A DNA stretch of 64,000 nt from contig NZ_BMOC01000011.1 in assembly GCF_014646875.1 (NCBI RefSeq), positions 1 through 64,000 of the forward strand, read 5' to 3'. The position numbers were made by a program, and so were the translations under genes. The notes below the pieces were generated by a model. It saw only the letters and a program-made list of their open reading frames with translations, did not search any database and was not told where the DNA came from. Positions 15,856 to 24,760 of this stretch are shown in pieces. The DNA comes from Halobellus salinus. Lineage in GTDB: Archaea; Halobacteriota; Halobacteria; Halobacteriales; Haloferacaceae. Positions within the stretch are counted from its first letter, which is position 1. Each line of letters starts with the position of its first letter.

Positions 15856-16757
15856 CAGGCCACCTCCGGCGGGGCGCTCCAGGTTCGGACCACGATCCGG
15901 ACCGATGAGACAGAAGCCGCCTCCGCGGCGTCGCTCGGGTGGTCGTACTTGGATCTGAGCTCCGCCGTCATCCGCGTGGCCAGCGCTTCGGTGAGTCGTG
16001 CGTTGGCGGCGGCGGTGTCCTCAGTCGCAAGCGGCTCCGCGACCGACGCGTTCGTCGCCGCCGCGACCCGCGCGTAGCGGTGCGCCACGAGCGCGGCCTC
16101 CGGGTCGTCGCCGCGGAGCGTGATCCGCGCGGACCCGTGCGGGAGCAAGACTTCCACGGTTCGCGACGCGACGGCGTGCCCGAGGCCCCCGAACGTCGCC
16201 GTCGCGTGGGCCGGAACCGGTTCGACGCCCGTCGGGATCGTGAGGATCGCGGCGTGGACGCCGTCGCTCGGCGGTTCCGGGCCGACTCCGACGCGTCCGC
16301 CCACCGGTGCATCGGGGTATGGCTGCCACACGGCGTCGATACGGGCTCCCGCCCCGGTCCGTGCCCGCACCGCGTCGCGGACGGCGGACCGAAACCCCGC
16401 TCGCGTTCCGGTGATCGGGTTCCGTTCCGGCGGTTCGTCAGTGTGGAGCGCGACGCCGCTCGACGCGGTCGCGGCCCGGGCGAGGAGGCCGGCGAGGCTG
16501 CCGTGTGTCGTCCGGCGGAGTTCTTGATTCCCCGTCTGTCCCCGTCGGTCGGTGCCCCAGCCCGATCGGTTCAGTTCCCTGACGCCCGGTGCGAGCGAGT
16601 AGTTTACCGTCGCGGTCGTCGCCGCGAGCGCGTCGGCGACGGCATCGGCGCGGTCCGGTTCCGGCTCGGCCGCCGGCGTGTCGCTCCCCGTCACCACCAC
16701 GCCGACGGCCGCGGAGATCAAGAGCAGGGCGACCACCGCGTCGATCGCGGCGTTCAT
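15855..16757 (-). CDS. Pilus-cluster exported protein with N-terminal membrane helix
   Basis: A 300-residue protein starting MNAAIDAVVALLLISAAVGV, which is a single membrane anchor typical of small pseudopilin-like or TadE-like components. The remainder looks extracellular and has no recognisable motif. I chose the ATG at 16757 because it overlaps the stop of the preceding gene as ATGA; a GTG two codons earlier is possible. Both ends of the gene overlap its neighbours by the same ATGA pattern, so it is part of a translationally coupled operon. Confidence 0.65.
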   Translation of the reverse strand: MNAAIDAVVALLLISAAVGVVVTGSDTPAAEPEPDRADAVADALAATTATVNYSLAPGVRELNRSGWGTDRRGQTGNQELRRTTHGSLAGLLARAATASSGVALHTDEPPERNPITGTRAGFRSAVRDAVRARTGAGARIDAVWQPYPDAPVGGRVGVGPEPPSDGVHAAILTIPTGVEPVPAHATATFGGLGHAVASRTVEVLLPHGSARITLRGDDPEAALVAHRYARVAAATNASVAEPLATEDTAAANARLTEALATRMTAELRSKYDHPSDAAEAASVSSVRIVVRTWSAPPEVA

Positions 16758-17167
16758 CGCCACACCCAGACGCGGAGGCGCCCCCAGATCACGCCGCCCT
16801 CCGCGGTCGAAACCGCGACCGGCCGGGTAGCGGTGTCGACACCCTCGGATCCGGCGGGCGGGCGGGTCCCGCTCGTCCAGCGCCCGTCTTCGGTCGTAAT
16901 CGCCACCGCGAGCAGGTAGCCGTCGGGCGCGACGCGCTCGGCCTGTGATAGCCCGGTCGGCGAGACCACGCCCCCCTCGTTGACAGCGTCGTAGACGCGC
17001 TCCAGCGTCGGCTCCGCGAGCGCGTTCCCGGTTTCGGTCGGTGTCACCCCGAGGAGCGTGGACGCGTACAGCGAGACGCCGGCACAGATCGCGAACAGCG
17101 CGACAAGTGCGACGATCGGCGTCGTCTGCCCGCGGCCGGCCGCCTCACGCGTCGACGAGGACGACAT
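16754..17167 (-). CDS. Small pilin-like/TadE-like protein of the cluster
   Basis: A 137-residue protein with a basic N-terminus (REAAGRGQTTP, residues 7-17) followed by one hydrophobic helix (IVALVALFAICAGVSLYAS, about 18-36). The GRGQTTP stretch before the helix is the arrangement seen in haloarchaeal TadE-like and pilin-like proteins. The short extracellular part ends WGRLRVWVWR. It overlaps the upstream gene by 23 bases and the downstream one by four. Whether it is a pilin subunit or an assembly factor cannot be told from sequence. Confidence 0.65.
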   Translation of the reverse strand: MSSSSTREAAGRGQTTPIVALVALFAICAGVSLYASTLLGVTPTETGNALAEPTLERVYDAVNEGGVVSPTGLSQAERVAPDGYLLAVAITTEDGRWTSGTRPPAGSEGVDTATRPVAVSTAEGGVIWGRLRVWVWR

Positions 17168-17609
17168 CGACCCCCTCCCACGAGACTCGGCGGACGATCA
17201 GCGTCCGGTCTACAGTGCGCCACGGGGCGTTGCTCGCGTTGGCTCGTGCGTCGACAACCGACTGCCGGAACTCGGTCGGCGACTCGAAGGCCCGGTCCGG
17301 TGGCGTTCCGTACAGCACGTCCCGCAGTTCCGAATCGCCCGCCGGAACCGGCGTGACCGGCCCGAACGAGAGCGTGGCGTGTGCGGTCCCGGCGTCCGAC
17401 CGGAGCCCGATCCGGCGTGTCCCCAGCCTGACCTCGGTTGCGTCCAGCGGGTGTTCCGCCGTGGCGGTATACTCCGCGGCGGCGACCCGATCGATCGTCG
17501 CGCCCGCGGCGCCGGCGTCTGGTGGCGGTGCTGTGGGGAGCCCCGCCGCCGCGCCGAAGAGTGCAACGCCAGCCATCGACAGCCCGAACCACCCGTACCA
17601 CGCCTCCAT
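17145..17609 (-). CDS. Pilus-cluster protein with N-terminal membrane helix
   Basis: A 154-residue protein beginning MEAWYGWFGLSMAGVALFGA, giving one probable N-terminal membrane anchor, then a soluble part that ends RVSWEGVDVVLVDA. No catalytic motif is evident. A GTG five codons upstream (17624) is an alternative start. It lies between the PilC-like gene (69-84 bases upstream) and the TadE-like gene it overlaps. Function is inferred only from position. Confidence 0.6.
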   Translation of the reverse strand: MEAWYGWFGLSMAGVALFGAAAGLPTAPPPDAGAAGATIDRVAAAEYTATAEHPLDATEVRLGTRRIGLRSDAGTAHATLSFGPVTPVPAGDSELRDVLYGTPPDRAFESPTEFRQSVVDARANASNAPWRTVDRTLIVRRVSWEGVDVVLVDA

Positions 17610-17693
17610 AGCGAAGTCGAACACGGGGTGGATGGTCCCGGGATGGGATTTAAAGTCTCGTGACGGCAGGGGCCACCGTCGTGGCGCCCCGAG

Positions 17694-19445
17694 TCAGAAC
17701 AGCATCGACGCACCCAGAAACGCGACCACGTACGTCGGCGTCGCGGACAGAAGCGCAATCCCGACCCGGTAGCCGACCAGCGCCCGGTCGAGTCCGCGGT
17801 CGAGTCCAACCGCAACCGCGGTGAGGATCGTCGCCAGCGCGAGAACGTACACACCGACCGCGAGCCCGAGAGTCGACGGCGGAAGAACCGCAGCGCCCGG
17901 GGCCGACCCGGAGACCGATCCGCTGGTGGCGAGCGTTGACTCGGAGGCGGCCATCTGCGTCGCCATCGCCACGGTCGCGCCGCCGACGAGCGGGGCGAAG
18001 ACCGCGGCCGTGTGCCGCAGCGTCCCGGTGATCGCAGCGAGTTCCCGCCGCGCCTCCGCCTCGACCCGCCGGAGCTCGGTGAGGTGATCCGCCAGCGTGA
18101 CGAGCGTGGCCCCGGCGGGCCGCCCCTGTGCGGCCGCGACCGACAGGAGGGATGCCGTCGCTCGGGTTCGAGGGCTCGGAACGTCGGCCAGCGCGCCGTG
18201 TTCACCCAGAAACGCCCGCCGGACACCGACCCTGAGCCGGCGCTGGAGGCCCGCGGCCGTCGCAAATAGGTCGCTGGTCCGCCCCGTGGTGGCGTCTGCG
18301 GCGGATTCGACCGCGGTTTCGACGGACTCGCCCGCGGAGACCCGGCGTCCGACCACCGCGGTCGCGTCGGCGATCCCCGACTCGATGTCACGAACGTCAG
18401 CCCGGACGCGAGCCATCGGTCGGTAGTGGACGGCGAGGCCGGCACCGACGCCGACCCCGACGGCGGCGATCGGCGCGGCCCACGACGCGACCACAGACCC
18501 ACCCACCCCGCCGCCGACGGCTCCGAGCGTCCCCGCAGCCACTCCTCGAATCCTTCCGGACGGCACGTCGGGGTGGGCGGATCGGACCCGCGCCGGGGGG
18601 AGCGCGATCGGCCGCTGGAGAAGCAGCCACGCGCCGGCGGCGACCAGCCCGACCGGGAGAACCGCGTTGTAGAGAGTGATAAACGCCGCTGCCGGGATCG
18701 AGACACCGCCGGCGCGGGCCGCGGGGACAACGCCGACGAGCGCGAGCGGCAGGAGCACGCCGAACGCGTAGATCCCGCTCGCGGGGGCGCGGACTTCCCC
18801 CGCGAAGGCGGCCATCTGGTCGTGTGCGCCGTCGAGGACCGTCTCAAGCGCGCGGTCGAGGGCGGCCTCCTGCTCGTCGGGTGGGGCGTCGACCGCCGAC
18901 ACGAGGAGCGACACCGAGCGATCGAGTGCGGGGAACCACGACCGCCACTCGTCGGCGAACCCCTCGAAGCCAGTCGCAGATTCCCCACGCGTGCGGTCGG
19001 TGTGGGCCGCGAGGCTCCGGGCGAGCGGCCCCGATCCCGATCGGGCCGCGAAGGTGGCAGCCCGCTCCGGCGTCGCCGCGAGCCTGAGCCGGAGCGCTGC
19101 CCGCGCCACCAGCCCCGGCGCGTCCCCGAGCGCCCGTGTTCGGCGGAGCGTCGCCGCGGCGACCGGAAGCCGGTGGCAGACGTGGGTCGCGCCGAGCCCG
19201 ATCCCGATAGCGGCCGGTACCGCCGCCGGTAGCGGGACTCCCGGAAGTACGACAAGCGCGAGGAGACACGGGATCGCTGCGGGCACCGCAACGACATACC
19301 CGGCGCGGACCACAGTGTCGGCCCGGAGGTCGCTATCGAGGAACGCGAGCGCACGATGGAGTTCGCTCGTCGGCTCGACCGTTCCCGGGTACTGCTCCGC
19401 CACCCCCCGGGTGACCTTCCGGATCCGCGGGTCGACCCAGGTCAC
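17694..19445 (-). CDS. PilC/TadC-like membrane platform protein (GspF family)
   Basis: A 583-residue polytopic membrane protein, the expected inner-membrane platform of archaeal type IV pilus and Tad-like machines. Hydrophobic segments occur near 48-85 (YVVAVPAAIPCLLALVVLP and following), near 245-305, near 325-350, and at the C-terminus (LGLAVGVYVLALATILTAV and YVVAFLGASMLF). Two cytoplasmic helical domains (about 95-240 and 360-500) resemble T2SSF repeats. The GTG start overlaps the stop of the ATPase gene (GTGA), so the pair is co-translated, as is usual for PilB-PilC partners. Confidence 0.8.
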   Translation of the reverse strand: MTWVDPRIRKVTRGVAEQYPGTVEPTSELHRALAFLDSDLRADTVVRAGYVVAVPAAIPCLLALVVLPGVPLPAAVPAAIGIGLGATHVCHRLPVAAATLRRTRALGDAPGLVARAALRLRLAATPERAATFAARSGSGPLARSLAAHTDRTRGESATGFEGFADEWRSWFPALDRSVSLLVSAVDAPPDEQEAALDRALETVLDGAHDQMAAFAGEVRAPASGIYAFGVLLPLALVGVVPAARAGGVSIPAAAFITLYNAVLPVGLVAAGAWLLLQRPIALPPARVRSAHPDVPSGRIRGVAAGTLGAVGGGVGGSVVASWAAPIAAVGVGVGAGLAVHYRPMARVRADVRDIESGIADATAVVGRRVSAGESVETAVESAADATTGRTSDLFATAAGLQRRLRVGVRRAFLGEHGALADVPSPRTRATASLLSVAAAQGRPAGATLVTLADHLTELRRVEAEARRELAAITGTLRHTAAVFAPLVGGATVAMATQMAASESTLATSGSVSGSAPGAAVLPPSTLGLAVGVYVLALATILTAVAVGLDRGLDRALVGYRVGIALLSATPTYVVAFLGASMLF

Positions 19446-21541
19446 CGTCCGGCGCCTCCACGCACCCGGTCGCGGTCGTCCGGTCGGGTCAGTCTAGCGT
19501 CCGAGAGCCGCTTGAACCGGGTTGCGCGCCGCTCGACGGCGTCAAGCAGCGCCGCGTGTGACTCCCCGTCGGCACGGAGCCGCTCGAAGGCGACGCTGTC
19601 GCCGCGGTCGACGACGCCGGTCGAGCGGAGCTCGCCGTTGCCGCGATCGAAAAGCGGAGTAAACGACACGTCGCCGTCGCTGCCGCGCACCTCCTCGATG
19701 GCGGCGACGCGTCGGTCCTCGCCGTCGCGGGCGCAGGTCACCACCAGGTCGGTCGCAGCGAACGACGAGACCGGGACGCCGAGGTCGGAGACAACGCGCT
19801 CACACACCGCGGCCGCGGAGTCGCCGTGGATCGTCCCGAGCACCGCGTGGCCGTGAGCCCCGACCCGCATCGCCTCGTAGAGCGCACTCGCCTCCTCGCC
19901 GCGGACCTCACCCACGACGAGCGCGCCTTCACCCAGCCTGAGCGCCGACCGGAGCGCCTCGGCCGGCGGGATCGACCGGCCGGACGACCCGGCGTCGGGC
20001 CCCGATCCGACGCTCCCCCCCGCGTCGGTGTGAAGCGCCTGGACGTCGCGGTGGTGGTCCCGAAGCGACTCCACCGGGAGTTCGGGCGTGTCCTCGATGG
20101 TCACAACCCGCGTCGACACCGGGAGCTCCCAGAGCAACGCGCCCAAGAGCGTGGTCTTGCCGGCTCCGCGGGTGCCGGCCACGATGGTCGCCGCGCCGCG
20201 TTCGACCGCGAGCGAGAGTGTGGCGGCGGCACGCGGCGGGAGCGCGCCCGCAGCCACTAGCCGGGGGAGCGTCCACGCGTCGTCGTCGCGGACGCGGAAC
20301 GCGAACCCGACGCCGTCGCTCGCGGGCGCGGTCACTCCGGCGACCCGCACCCGTCGCCCCGTCTCGGCGACGACCGAGGCGTCGAGTGTCGGCGAACTCC
20401 GGGAGAACGACCGGCCGCTCTCCCGGCGGAACCGCGAGGCGAGCGACGCCGCCCCGTCCGGGGTGAGCCGGACGTTCGTCCGCATACGCTCTCCCCCGAC
20501 CACGACCTTGACCGGCGACTCGGTCACCGGCGCCGAGACGACAACGTCCGAGACGCGGTCGTCCGCGAAGAAATGCTCCAGCACGCCGAGACCGCGGGTG
20601 TGGCGGGTCAGGATCGCTGCAAGCGTCTCGACCGGGTCGTCGTCGCCCGCGACCCGCCGGACCGCCCGCCCCGGTGCCCGGGGCCCGCCGCCGACCGAGC
20701 CGTTGGCGAGGAGGTCGTATGCGGTCGCGAGCGTCGCCATCGCGTCGGTGGCGAGGTCGTGTGCGACCGGGCGGAGGTGGTAGACGGGGCCGTTGTCGGT
20801 CCGGTACCGGCGGACGCCGGCGTCCGTCGGGAGGTCGTGCGTCGCCTCACGCGCCGCATCCGCGGGCAGCCGACGAGAGATGAGTGCCTTCGAGAGCGTC
20901 GGCCCGACGAACGCGTGGAACGTGCAGCGGTCGGTAGCGTCGGTGTCGCCGTCGGCCGCGCGCCCCTCAGTGAGCCCCGACTCCGATCGCTCCGATACGC
21001 GGTCGGCGCCCGCGGCGAGTCCCGACTCGGCGGCGATCCGAGCCATCGCGCCGGCGCGTCCGGCGGCGCTGTGCGCTGCGGCGATGGGGTCCCGGCGTGC
21101 GTGGTCGGCGAGGTCGCGGTCGTGGAACGCCGCCCGTTCGACGAACCGACCCGCGGCGACGAGCACCCCGACCGACTCGTCGGTGTAGGTCCGCTCGACG
21201 CCGCTCGACCGCGTCCGGACGCCGTCCACGTCGCGGTCGGCGAGTGCACCGATCACGGTCGCCCGGCACTCGGGACTGGTCGACAGGTCGCCGTCGCCGG
21301 GGCACGCGTCGGCGTCAACCACGAGGTCCCGCCGGTCTGCTGTGGTCACGCCGCCGGTGCGTTCGACAGTGACGTGACACCGGCAGGTCGACTCCGCGAC
21401 TGCGTCCCTCGCCGTGGTGTCGGCCGTCGTCGACCCGTCTCTCTCCGTGTCGGTCCCAACCGCCGTCCCGAGAGCCGCTGTGACCCCCGCGAGCGACCCG
21501 GCGGGATCGACTCCGAGCGACGGGATACCGTCCAGAGGCAT
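19442..21541 (-). CDS. PilB/TadA-type secretion ATPase (type II/IV superfamily)
   Basis: A 699-residue cytoplasmic ATPase that would power pilus assembly or secretion. The long N-terminal part carries several cysteines (CRCH near 53-56, ACPGD, PECRA, DRCTF) that might bind metal. The ATPase core has Walker A GTRGAGKTTLL near 466, the Asp box TIEDTPELP, Walker B LRLGEGALVVGEVRGEEA near 557 and the His box GTIHGD. These are the order and spacing of the TadA/VirB11/PilB family. It is followed directly by its PilC-like partner. No prepilin peptidase gene is in the window. Confidence 0.88.
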   Translation of the reverse strand: MPLDGIPSLGVDPAGSLAGVTAALGTAVGTDTERDGSTTADTTARDAVAESTCRCHVTVERTGGVTTADRRDLVVDADACPGDGDLSTSPECRATVIGALADRDVDGVRTRSSGVERTYTDESVGVLVAAGRFVERAAFHDRDLADHARRDPIAAAHSAAGRAGAMARIAAESGLAAGADRVSERSESGLTEGRAADGDTDATDRCTFHAFVGPTLSKALISRRLPADAAREATHDLPTDAGVRRYRTDNGPVYHLRPVAHDLATDAMATLATAYDLLANGSVGGGPRAPGRAVRRVAGDDDPVETLAAILTRHTRGLGVLEHFFADDRVSDVVVSAPVTESPVKVVVGGERMRTNVRLTPDGAASLASRFRRESGRSFSRSSPTLDASVVAETGRRVRVAGVTAPASDGVGFAFRVRDDDAWTLPRLVAAGALPPRAAATLSLAVERGAATIVAGTRGAGKTTLLGALLWELPVSTRVVTIEDTPELPVESLRDHHRDVQALHTDAGGSVGSGPDAGSSGRSIPPAEALRSALRLGEGALVVGEVRGEEASALYEAMRVGAHGHAVLGTIHGDSAAAVCERVVSDLGVPVSSFAATDLVVTCARDGEDRRVAAIEEVRGSDGDVSFTPLFDRGNGELRSTGVVDRGDSVAFERLRADGESHAALLDAVERRATRFKRLSDARLTRPDDRDRVRGGAGR

Positions 21542-21588
21542 ACGCCGGGTGGTCCCGTTCCGGTATATAAATCATCGCCGCACACCGG

Positions 21589-22056
21589 TCACCAGTCGGC
21601 GGCCCTGGTGACCACGAGTTCGGGTCCGTCGTCACCGCGGACCAGCGCCAGGTCCACCGCGTGAGGACCCGGGTCACGGAACACGACCGGCCCCTGGGGT
21701 GTCCGGACGGGGATCGGTATCCCGAGGTGGTGGCGGTGGGTCGGCGACGACACGGCGTAGGTGACCGTCGACCGGTTTCCGGGGCCTCCAGGGGGGCCGC
21801 CGACCGCGACAAACCCGGGCTGTGCCGCGGTCAGCGACCGCTCCGGGAGGGTGAACGCGACGCGCCGCGTCGCCGCTGTCGACCGCGTCGGGACGGCGTC
21901 CTCCGTCGTCGCGAGCGCCCGTCCCGCGCGTTCGACTCGGTCGGCGGTCCTCTCGATCAGCGTGTCGCTCCGGGCCGTCCGCGCGTCGTCGACCGCCGGG
22001 AGCGCCACCGCCAGGGTCGCGACCGCGAGCGCGGCGGCGACGACCAGCCGGATCAC
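21589..22056 (-). CDS. Small membrane-anchored protein of the pilus cluster
   Basis: A 155-residue protein with one N-terminal hydrophobic helix (IRLVVAAALAVATLAVALPA, about residues 2-21) and a soluble, probably extracellular remainder. A Gly/Pro loop (GGPPGGPGNRS, about 87-97) and the ending DGPELVVTRAADW are its main landmarks. It starts with GTG overlapping the stop of the preceding gene (GTGA) and ends 47 bases before the ATPase gene. I recognise it only as a haloarchaeal conserved type that accompanies this ATPase. Confidence 0.6.
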   Translation of the reverse strand: MIRLVVAAALAVATLAVALPAVDDARTARSDTLIERTADRVERAGRALATTEDAVPTRSTAATRRVAFTLPERSLTAAQPGFVAVGGPPGGPGNRSTVTYAVSSPTHRHHLGIPIPVRTPQGPVVFRDPGPHAVDLALVRGDDGPELVVTRAADW

Positions 22057-22805
22057 CGGAACGCGTCGCGGAGCCGTGTGGCGAGCGACCGCTCTGCGTC
22101 GTCGGTCCGGGTCGCGTTATCCTCAATTCGGGTCGCGTTGTCGGCGGACCTACCCGACCCGACACTGGTGATCGCGCCGGGTCCGGCCGACCCCCCGTCG
22201 GTCGCGTTCGCGGTGGCGGGGCTGCTCCGCCCGTTCCCGGGCGGCCCTGTCGACGCCCCGGCGTCAGGTTCGGGTGTGCTGGGCGCGCCGGCGTGCCGCC
22301 CGGCGCCCTGATCGACTCCATCCCGGATCTGCGACCCCGCTTGCGGCCCGTCCTCCGGATCCGGTTCGGCAGTGCGGCGCCGAGGTGTTCGGTCGTCGCT
22401 CCCCTCACGGCGGCGGTCCCCACCCGGGTCCGGCAGCCGCTCGCGGACCAGCGTCGCTTCGGCTGTGAACCGCTTCTCCAGCGTTTCGGCCTTCGAAAGC
22501 GCGGCCGACGCCCGGCGTTCGACCCGTTCGTCGACGGTTTCGACGCCGTCGAGAAGGCCGCGAACCGCGTCGAGTTCGGCTTCGAGGTCAGTCACTCGGC
22601 GTTCGAGTGCCGCGACTCGGTCGGTGTCCGAGCCGTTGGCACCCCGATCGGGAGCCGCCACCGACTCGGGCACGTCTGAGGGGCCGGATCCGGGTTCGTC
22701 CGACCCGGTCGCCTCAGTCGTGTCGGCGGGGCGGTCGTGGGCGACGCGGTCGGCCGTCGGCGGTGTGGTGGTGCTCGGCTCACTCGGCGTCGTTTCCGTC
22801 GGCAT
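22053..22805 (-). CDS. Coiled-coil, low-complexity protein, first gene of the pilus cluster
   Basis: A 250-residue hydrophilic protein without signal or membrane helix. A Thr/Pro/Asp-rich start (1-55) leads to a short coiled coil (RVAALERRVTDLEAELDAV, about 63-81, continuing to about 118), then a long disordered Pro/Gly/Ser/Arg-rich region and a C-terminal amphipathic helix RSLATRLRDAFR. This matches haloarchaeal coiled-coil proteins of unknown role (perhaps DUF7310; not verified). It begins 56 bases after the synthase gene ends, so the cluster could be read from the same upstream promoter. Confidence 0.6.
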   Translation of the reverse strand: MPTETTPSEPSTTTPPTADRVAHDRPADTTEATGSDEPGSGPSDVPESVAAPDRGANGSDTDRVAALERRVTDLEAELDAVRGLLDGVETVDERVERRASAALSKAETLEKRFTAEATLVRERLPDPGGDRRREGSDDRTPRRRTAEPDPEDGPQAGSQIRDGVDQGAGRHAGAPSTPEPDAGASTGPPGNGRSSPATANATDGGSAGPGAITSVGSGRSADNATRIEDNATRTDDAERSLATRLRDAFR

Positions 22806-22860
22806 ACCGCCGGTGGCCGCGGCATCCGGTATGAACCTCCGGTTCGGAGCGGGGGACTGT

Positions 22861-23937
22861 TCAATCCAAACTCGACGCCGCGCGGTGGTACGGTCCCGCT
22901 GCGACCTCCTCCCGGAGGTCGCCGAGCGATTCGCGGGTCCCGTCGTCGCGCATCTCCGTGACCACCGCCAGCACCTCTTGGCGAGAGATTTTCACCCCGG
23001 TCGACGCCAGCGCGTCCTCCGGTCGGGCGAGCAGTTCGCGGAGAGTGCCGACCGCGAGCAGGAACGGGATCGCCCAGGCAGCCAGGGTGTTTCCGTCCCG
23101 CAGCGGGACCGCCTCCAGGTAGGTCTGGGCGTCGTCGAGGAACGACCCGGCGAACTCCGCGGTCCGGCGGACCACCGACGCCGCGCCCGACTGGTGGTCG
23201 TCGTCGAGGACCGCTTCCTGGGGCACGTTCTCGTCGGCCAGCCACTCTGCGGGGAGATAGACGTTGTCTTCGGCGGTGTAGTCGTCGTAGACGTCTTTCG
23301 AGATGTTCACGAGTTGGAGGCAGAGCCCGAACTCCTCGGCGGTGTCGTAGAGCCGGCGGCGGCGGTCGGCGGTCACGTCGTGGCGCGTCACCAGGTTCGT
23401 GATCAGGTTACCGACCGTCCCAGCGGCGTAGTAGCAGTACTCTTCGAGTTCACTCCGGGTTTGGATCCGGAGTCCGCCGTTGTTGTCGTACCGCTCAACG
23501 AACTCGGCCATTCCCCGAACCAACTCCCGCGCCGGTGGGACGACCGCGCGCTGGACGTCCGCGGGGAGGCTTCGGAAGGTGTCGATCACCCGGGGACTGT
23601 CGCGGACGACCGCCCAGTCGTCGGTCAGCTCCCCGTCGGCGGGGAGGTACGGCTCGACGGCAGCCACAAACACGTCGGCGTCCGTGTCGTCGTCGGGGTC
23701 GAGGACGGCGTCGTAGGTTCGGAGCAGTTCGGCCTGTTCAGCCGGCGGAATGTGGGAGGCGTCCTCGACAGTGTCGGCGATCCGGCAGACGAGATACCCG
23801 AGACAGATGTACGACGACATCGGCTCTTCGAGCACGTCCACGGTGAGCGCGAAGGTGCGGGACACCCCCTGTACCGAGTCGTGGCACCACTGGAGGTCGG
23901 CCCGGTCGACGTGGGGAGGGTCATCCTGCTGAGACAT
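22861..23937 (-). CDS. Phytoene/squalene synthase family protein, probable squalene synthase
   Basis: A 358-residue prenyl-prenyl condensing enzyme that joins two isoprenyl diphosphates head to head. The two aspartate-rich substrate motifs are present: DTVED at 55-59 and the second around NISKDVYDDY (about 214-223), with YCYYAAGTVGNLITNLV between them. The family makes either squalene (from farnesyl diphosphate) or phytoene (from geranylgeranyl diphosphate); motifs alone do not decide. I lean to squalene synthase because of the CYYAAGTVG element and the nearby archaetidylserine synthase-like gene, an arrangement I recall in haloarchaea. Confidence 0.85.
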   Translation of the reverse strand: MSQQDDPPHVDRADLQWCHDSVQGVSRTFALTVDVLEEPMSSYICLGYLVCRIADTVEDASHIPPAEQAELLRTYDAVLDPDDDTDADVFVAAVEPYLPADGELTDDWAVVRDSPRVIDTFRSLPADVQRAVVPPARELVRGMAEFVERYDNNGGLRIQTRSELEEYCYYAAGTVGNLITNLVTRHDVTADRRRRLYDTAEEFGLCLQLVNISKDVYDDYTAEDNVYLPAEWLADENVPQEAVLDDDHQSGAASVVRRTAEFAGSFLDDAQTYLEAVPLRDGNTLAAWAIPFLLAVGTLRELLARPEDALASTGVKISRQEVLAVVTEMRDDGTRESLGDLREEVAAGPYHRAASSLD

Positions 23938-24052
23938 TCGGAGTAATCAGTCCTACGACGGGCGGAATAAAAAGCTTCGTGGGGCGCTTCGGGCGGCGTC
24001 GCGGACACACGCCAGCTTCTTGTTGAGTGTGGTGTCATCCACAACACATCGG

Positions 24053-24355
24053 TCACGCGTCCGACCTCTCGGGGGAGTCATCGGCAACGCACACTGAGAG
24101 CCACGTATAGTACGACTCGACGCCGTCAACGCCCGCATCGGTCAGCCGGTAGACGTCGTGGATCCCGTTGCGCTCCTCGGCAACGAGTCCGTGATCAACG
24201 AGTGCGTTGAGGCTGCCGTGGAACGCCGTCGGATCGATCCGGGTGTCGTAGGCGGCTTCGAGTTCCGATTTCAGTCGCTGGCCGCGGAGCGTCCCCGCGT
24301 CGTAGAGCAGCGCACAGATGTCCCGGCGCCGCCCGCTCTGGAGCCACTGCGTCAT
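24053..24355 (-). CDS. PadR-like winged-helix regulator
   Basis: A 100-residue protein starting MTQWLQSGRRRDICALLYDA. It has a winged-helix fold: the helix region TLRGQRLKSELEAAYDTRID, then FHGSLNALVDHGLVAEERNG as recognition helix and wing, and VYRLTDAGVDGVESYYTWL as the C-terminal helix. This pattern matches PadR-type and related haloarchaeal regulators. The chosen ATG lies three bases from a short inverted repeat (24358-24372). A longer upstream in-frame start is unlikely because it crosses the promoter of the divergent gene. Confidence 0.75.
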   Translation of the reverse strand: MTQWLQSGRRRDICALLYDAGTLRGQRLKSELEAAYDTRIDPTAFHGSLNALVDHGLVAEERNGIHDVYRLTDAGVDGVESYYTWLSVCVADDSPERSDA

Positions 24356-24357
24356 AC

Positions 24358-24372
24358 CGGAGCGTGGCTCCG
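24358..24372. promoter_or_regulatory. Short inverted repeat between divergent genes
   Basis: CGGAGC-GTG-GCTCCG, perfect 6-bp arms, immediately upstream of the PadR-like start (24355) and 73 bases before the divergent gene at 24445. It may be an operator, but arms this short and GC-rich also arise by chance here. Confidence 0.3.
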
Positions 24373-24444
24373 AACCGTCACACCGTTTTCGCTTCCGGTC
24401 CGAGGAACCGACACCTTCGACTGTCCCGCATCCCAAAACAGCGT

Positions 24445-24720
24445 ATGGCGAGCGAAGAGACGACGACGAACGGCATCACTGCCCGGTACAGCGAAACCGA
24501 GACCGAACGGGTGCTCTCCTTCGAGGCCGACGGTCGGACGGCCGCGATTGCGCAGAACAGCGAGGGCTACGCAATGCTGAAGGTCCGCCCCACGACCGAC
24601 GGCGACGAGTTGGAGCGCTACTACGGGTTCGACATGGCGCTCGACCACGCGGGCGAGTTGCTCGGCGTGTCGCCGCACGATATTCCGGTTCCCGACGCCG
24701 CGGCCGACATGGGAATGTAG
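24445..24720 (+). CDS. Small conserved haloarchaeal protein
   Basis: A 91-residue soluble protein starting MASEETTTNGITARYSETE. It looks like a compact alpha/beta domain (RVLSFEADGRTAAIAQNSEG, YAMLKVRPTTDGDELERYYG, FDMALDHAGELLGVSPHD). I know no function for this family. It is divergent from the PadR-like gene and convergent with the CDP-alcohol transferase gene, so it is probably transcribed alone. The start was chosen because upstream in-frame sequence overlaps the divergent promoter. Confidence 0.65.
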   Translation: MASEETTTNGITARYSETETERVLSFEADGRTAAIAQNSEGYAMLKVRPTTDGDELERYYGFDMALDHAGELLGVSPHDIPVPDAAADMGM

Positions 24721-24760
24721 GTCCGGGCGGACACGCCGACGTAGCGCGGACGACCGAGGT

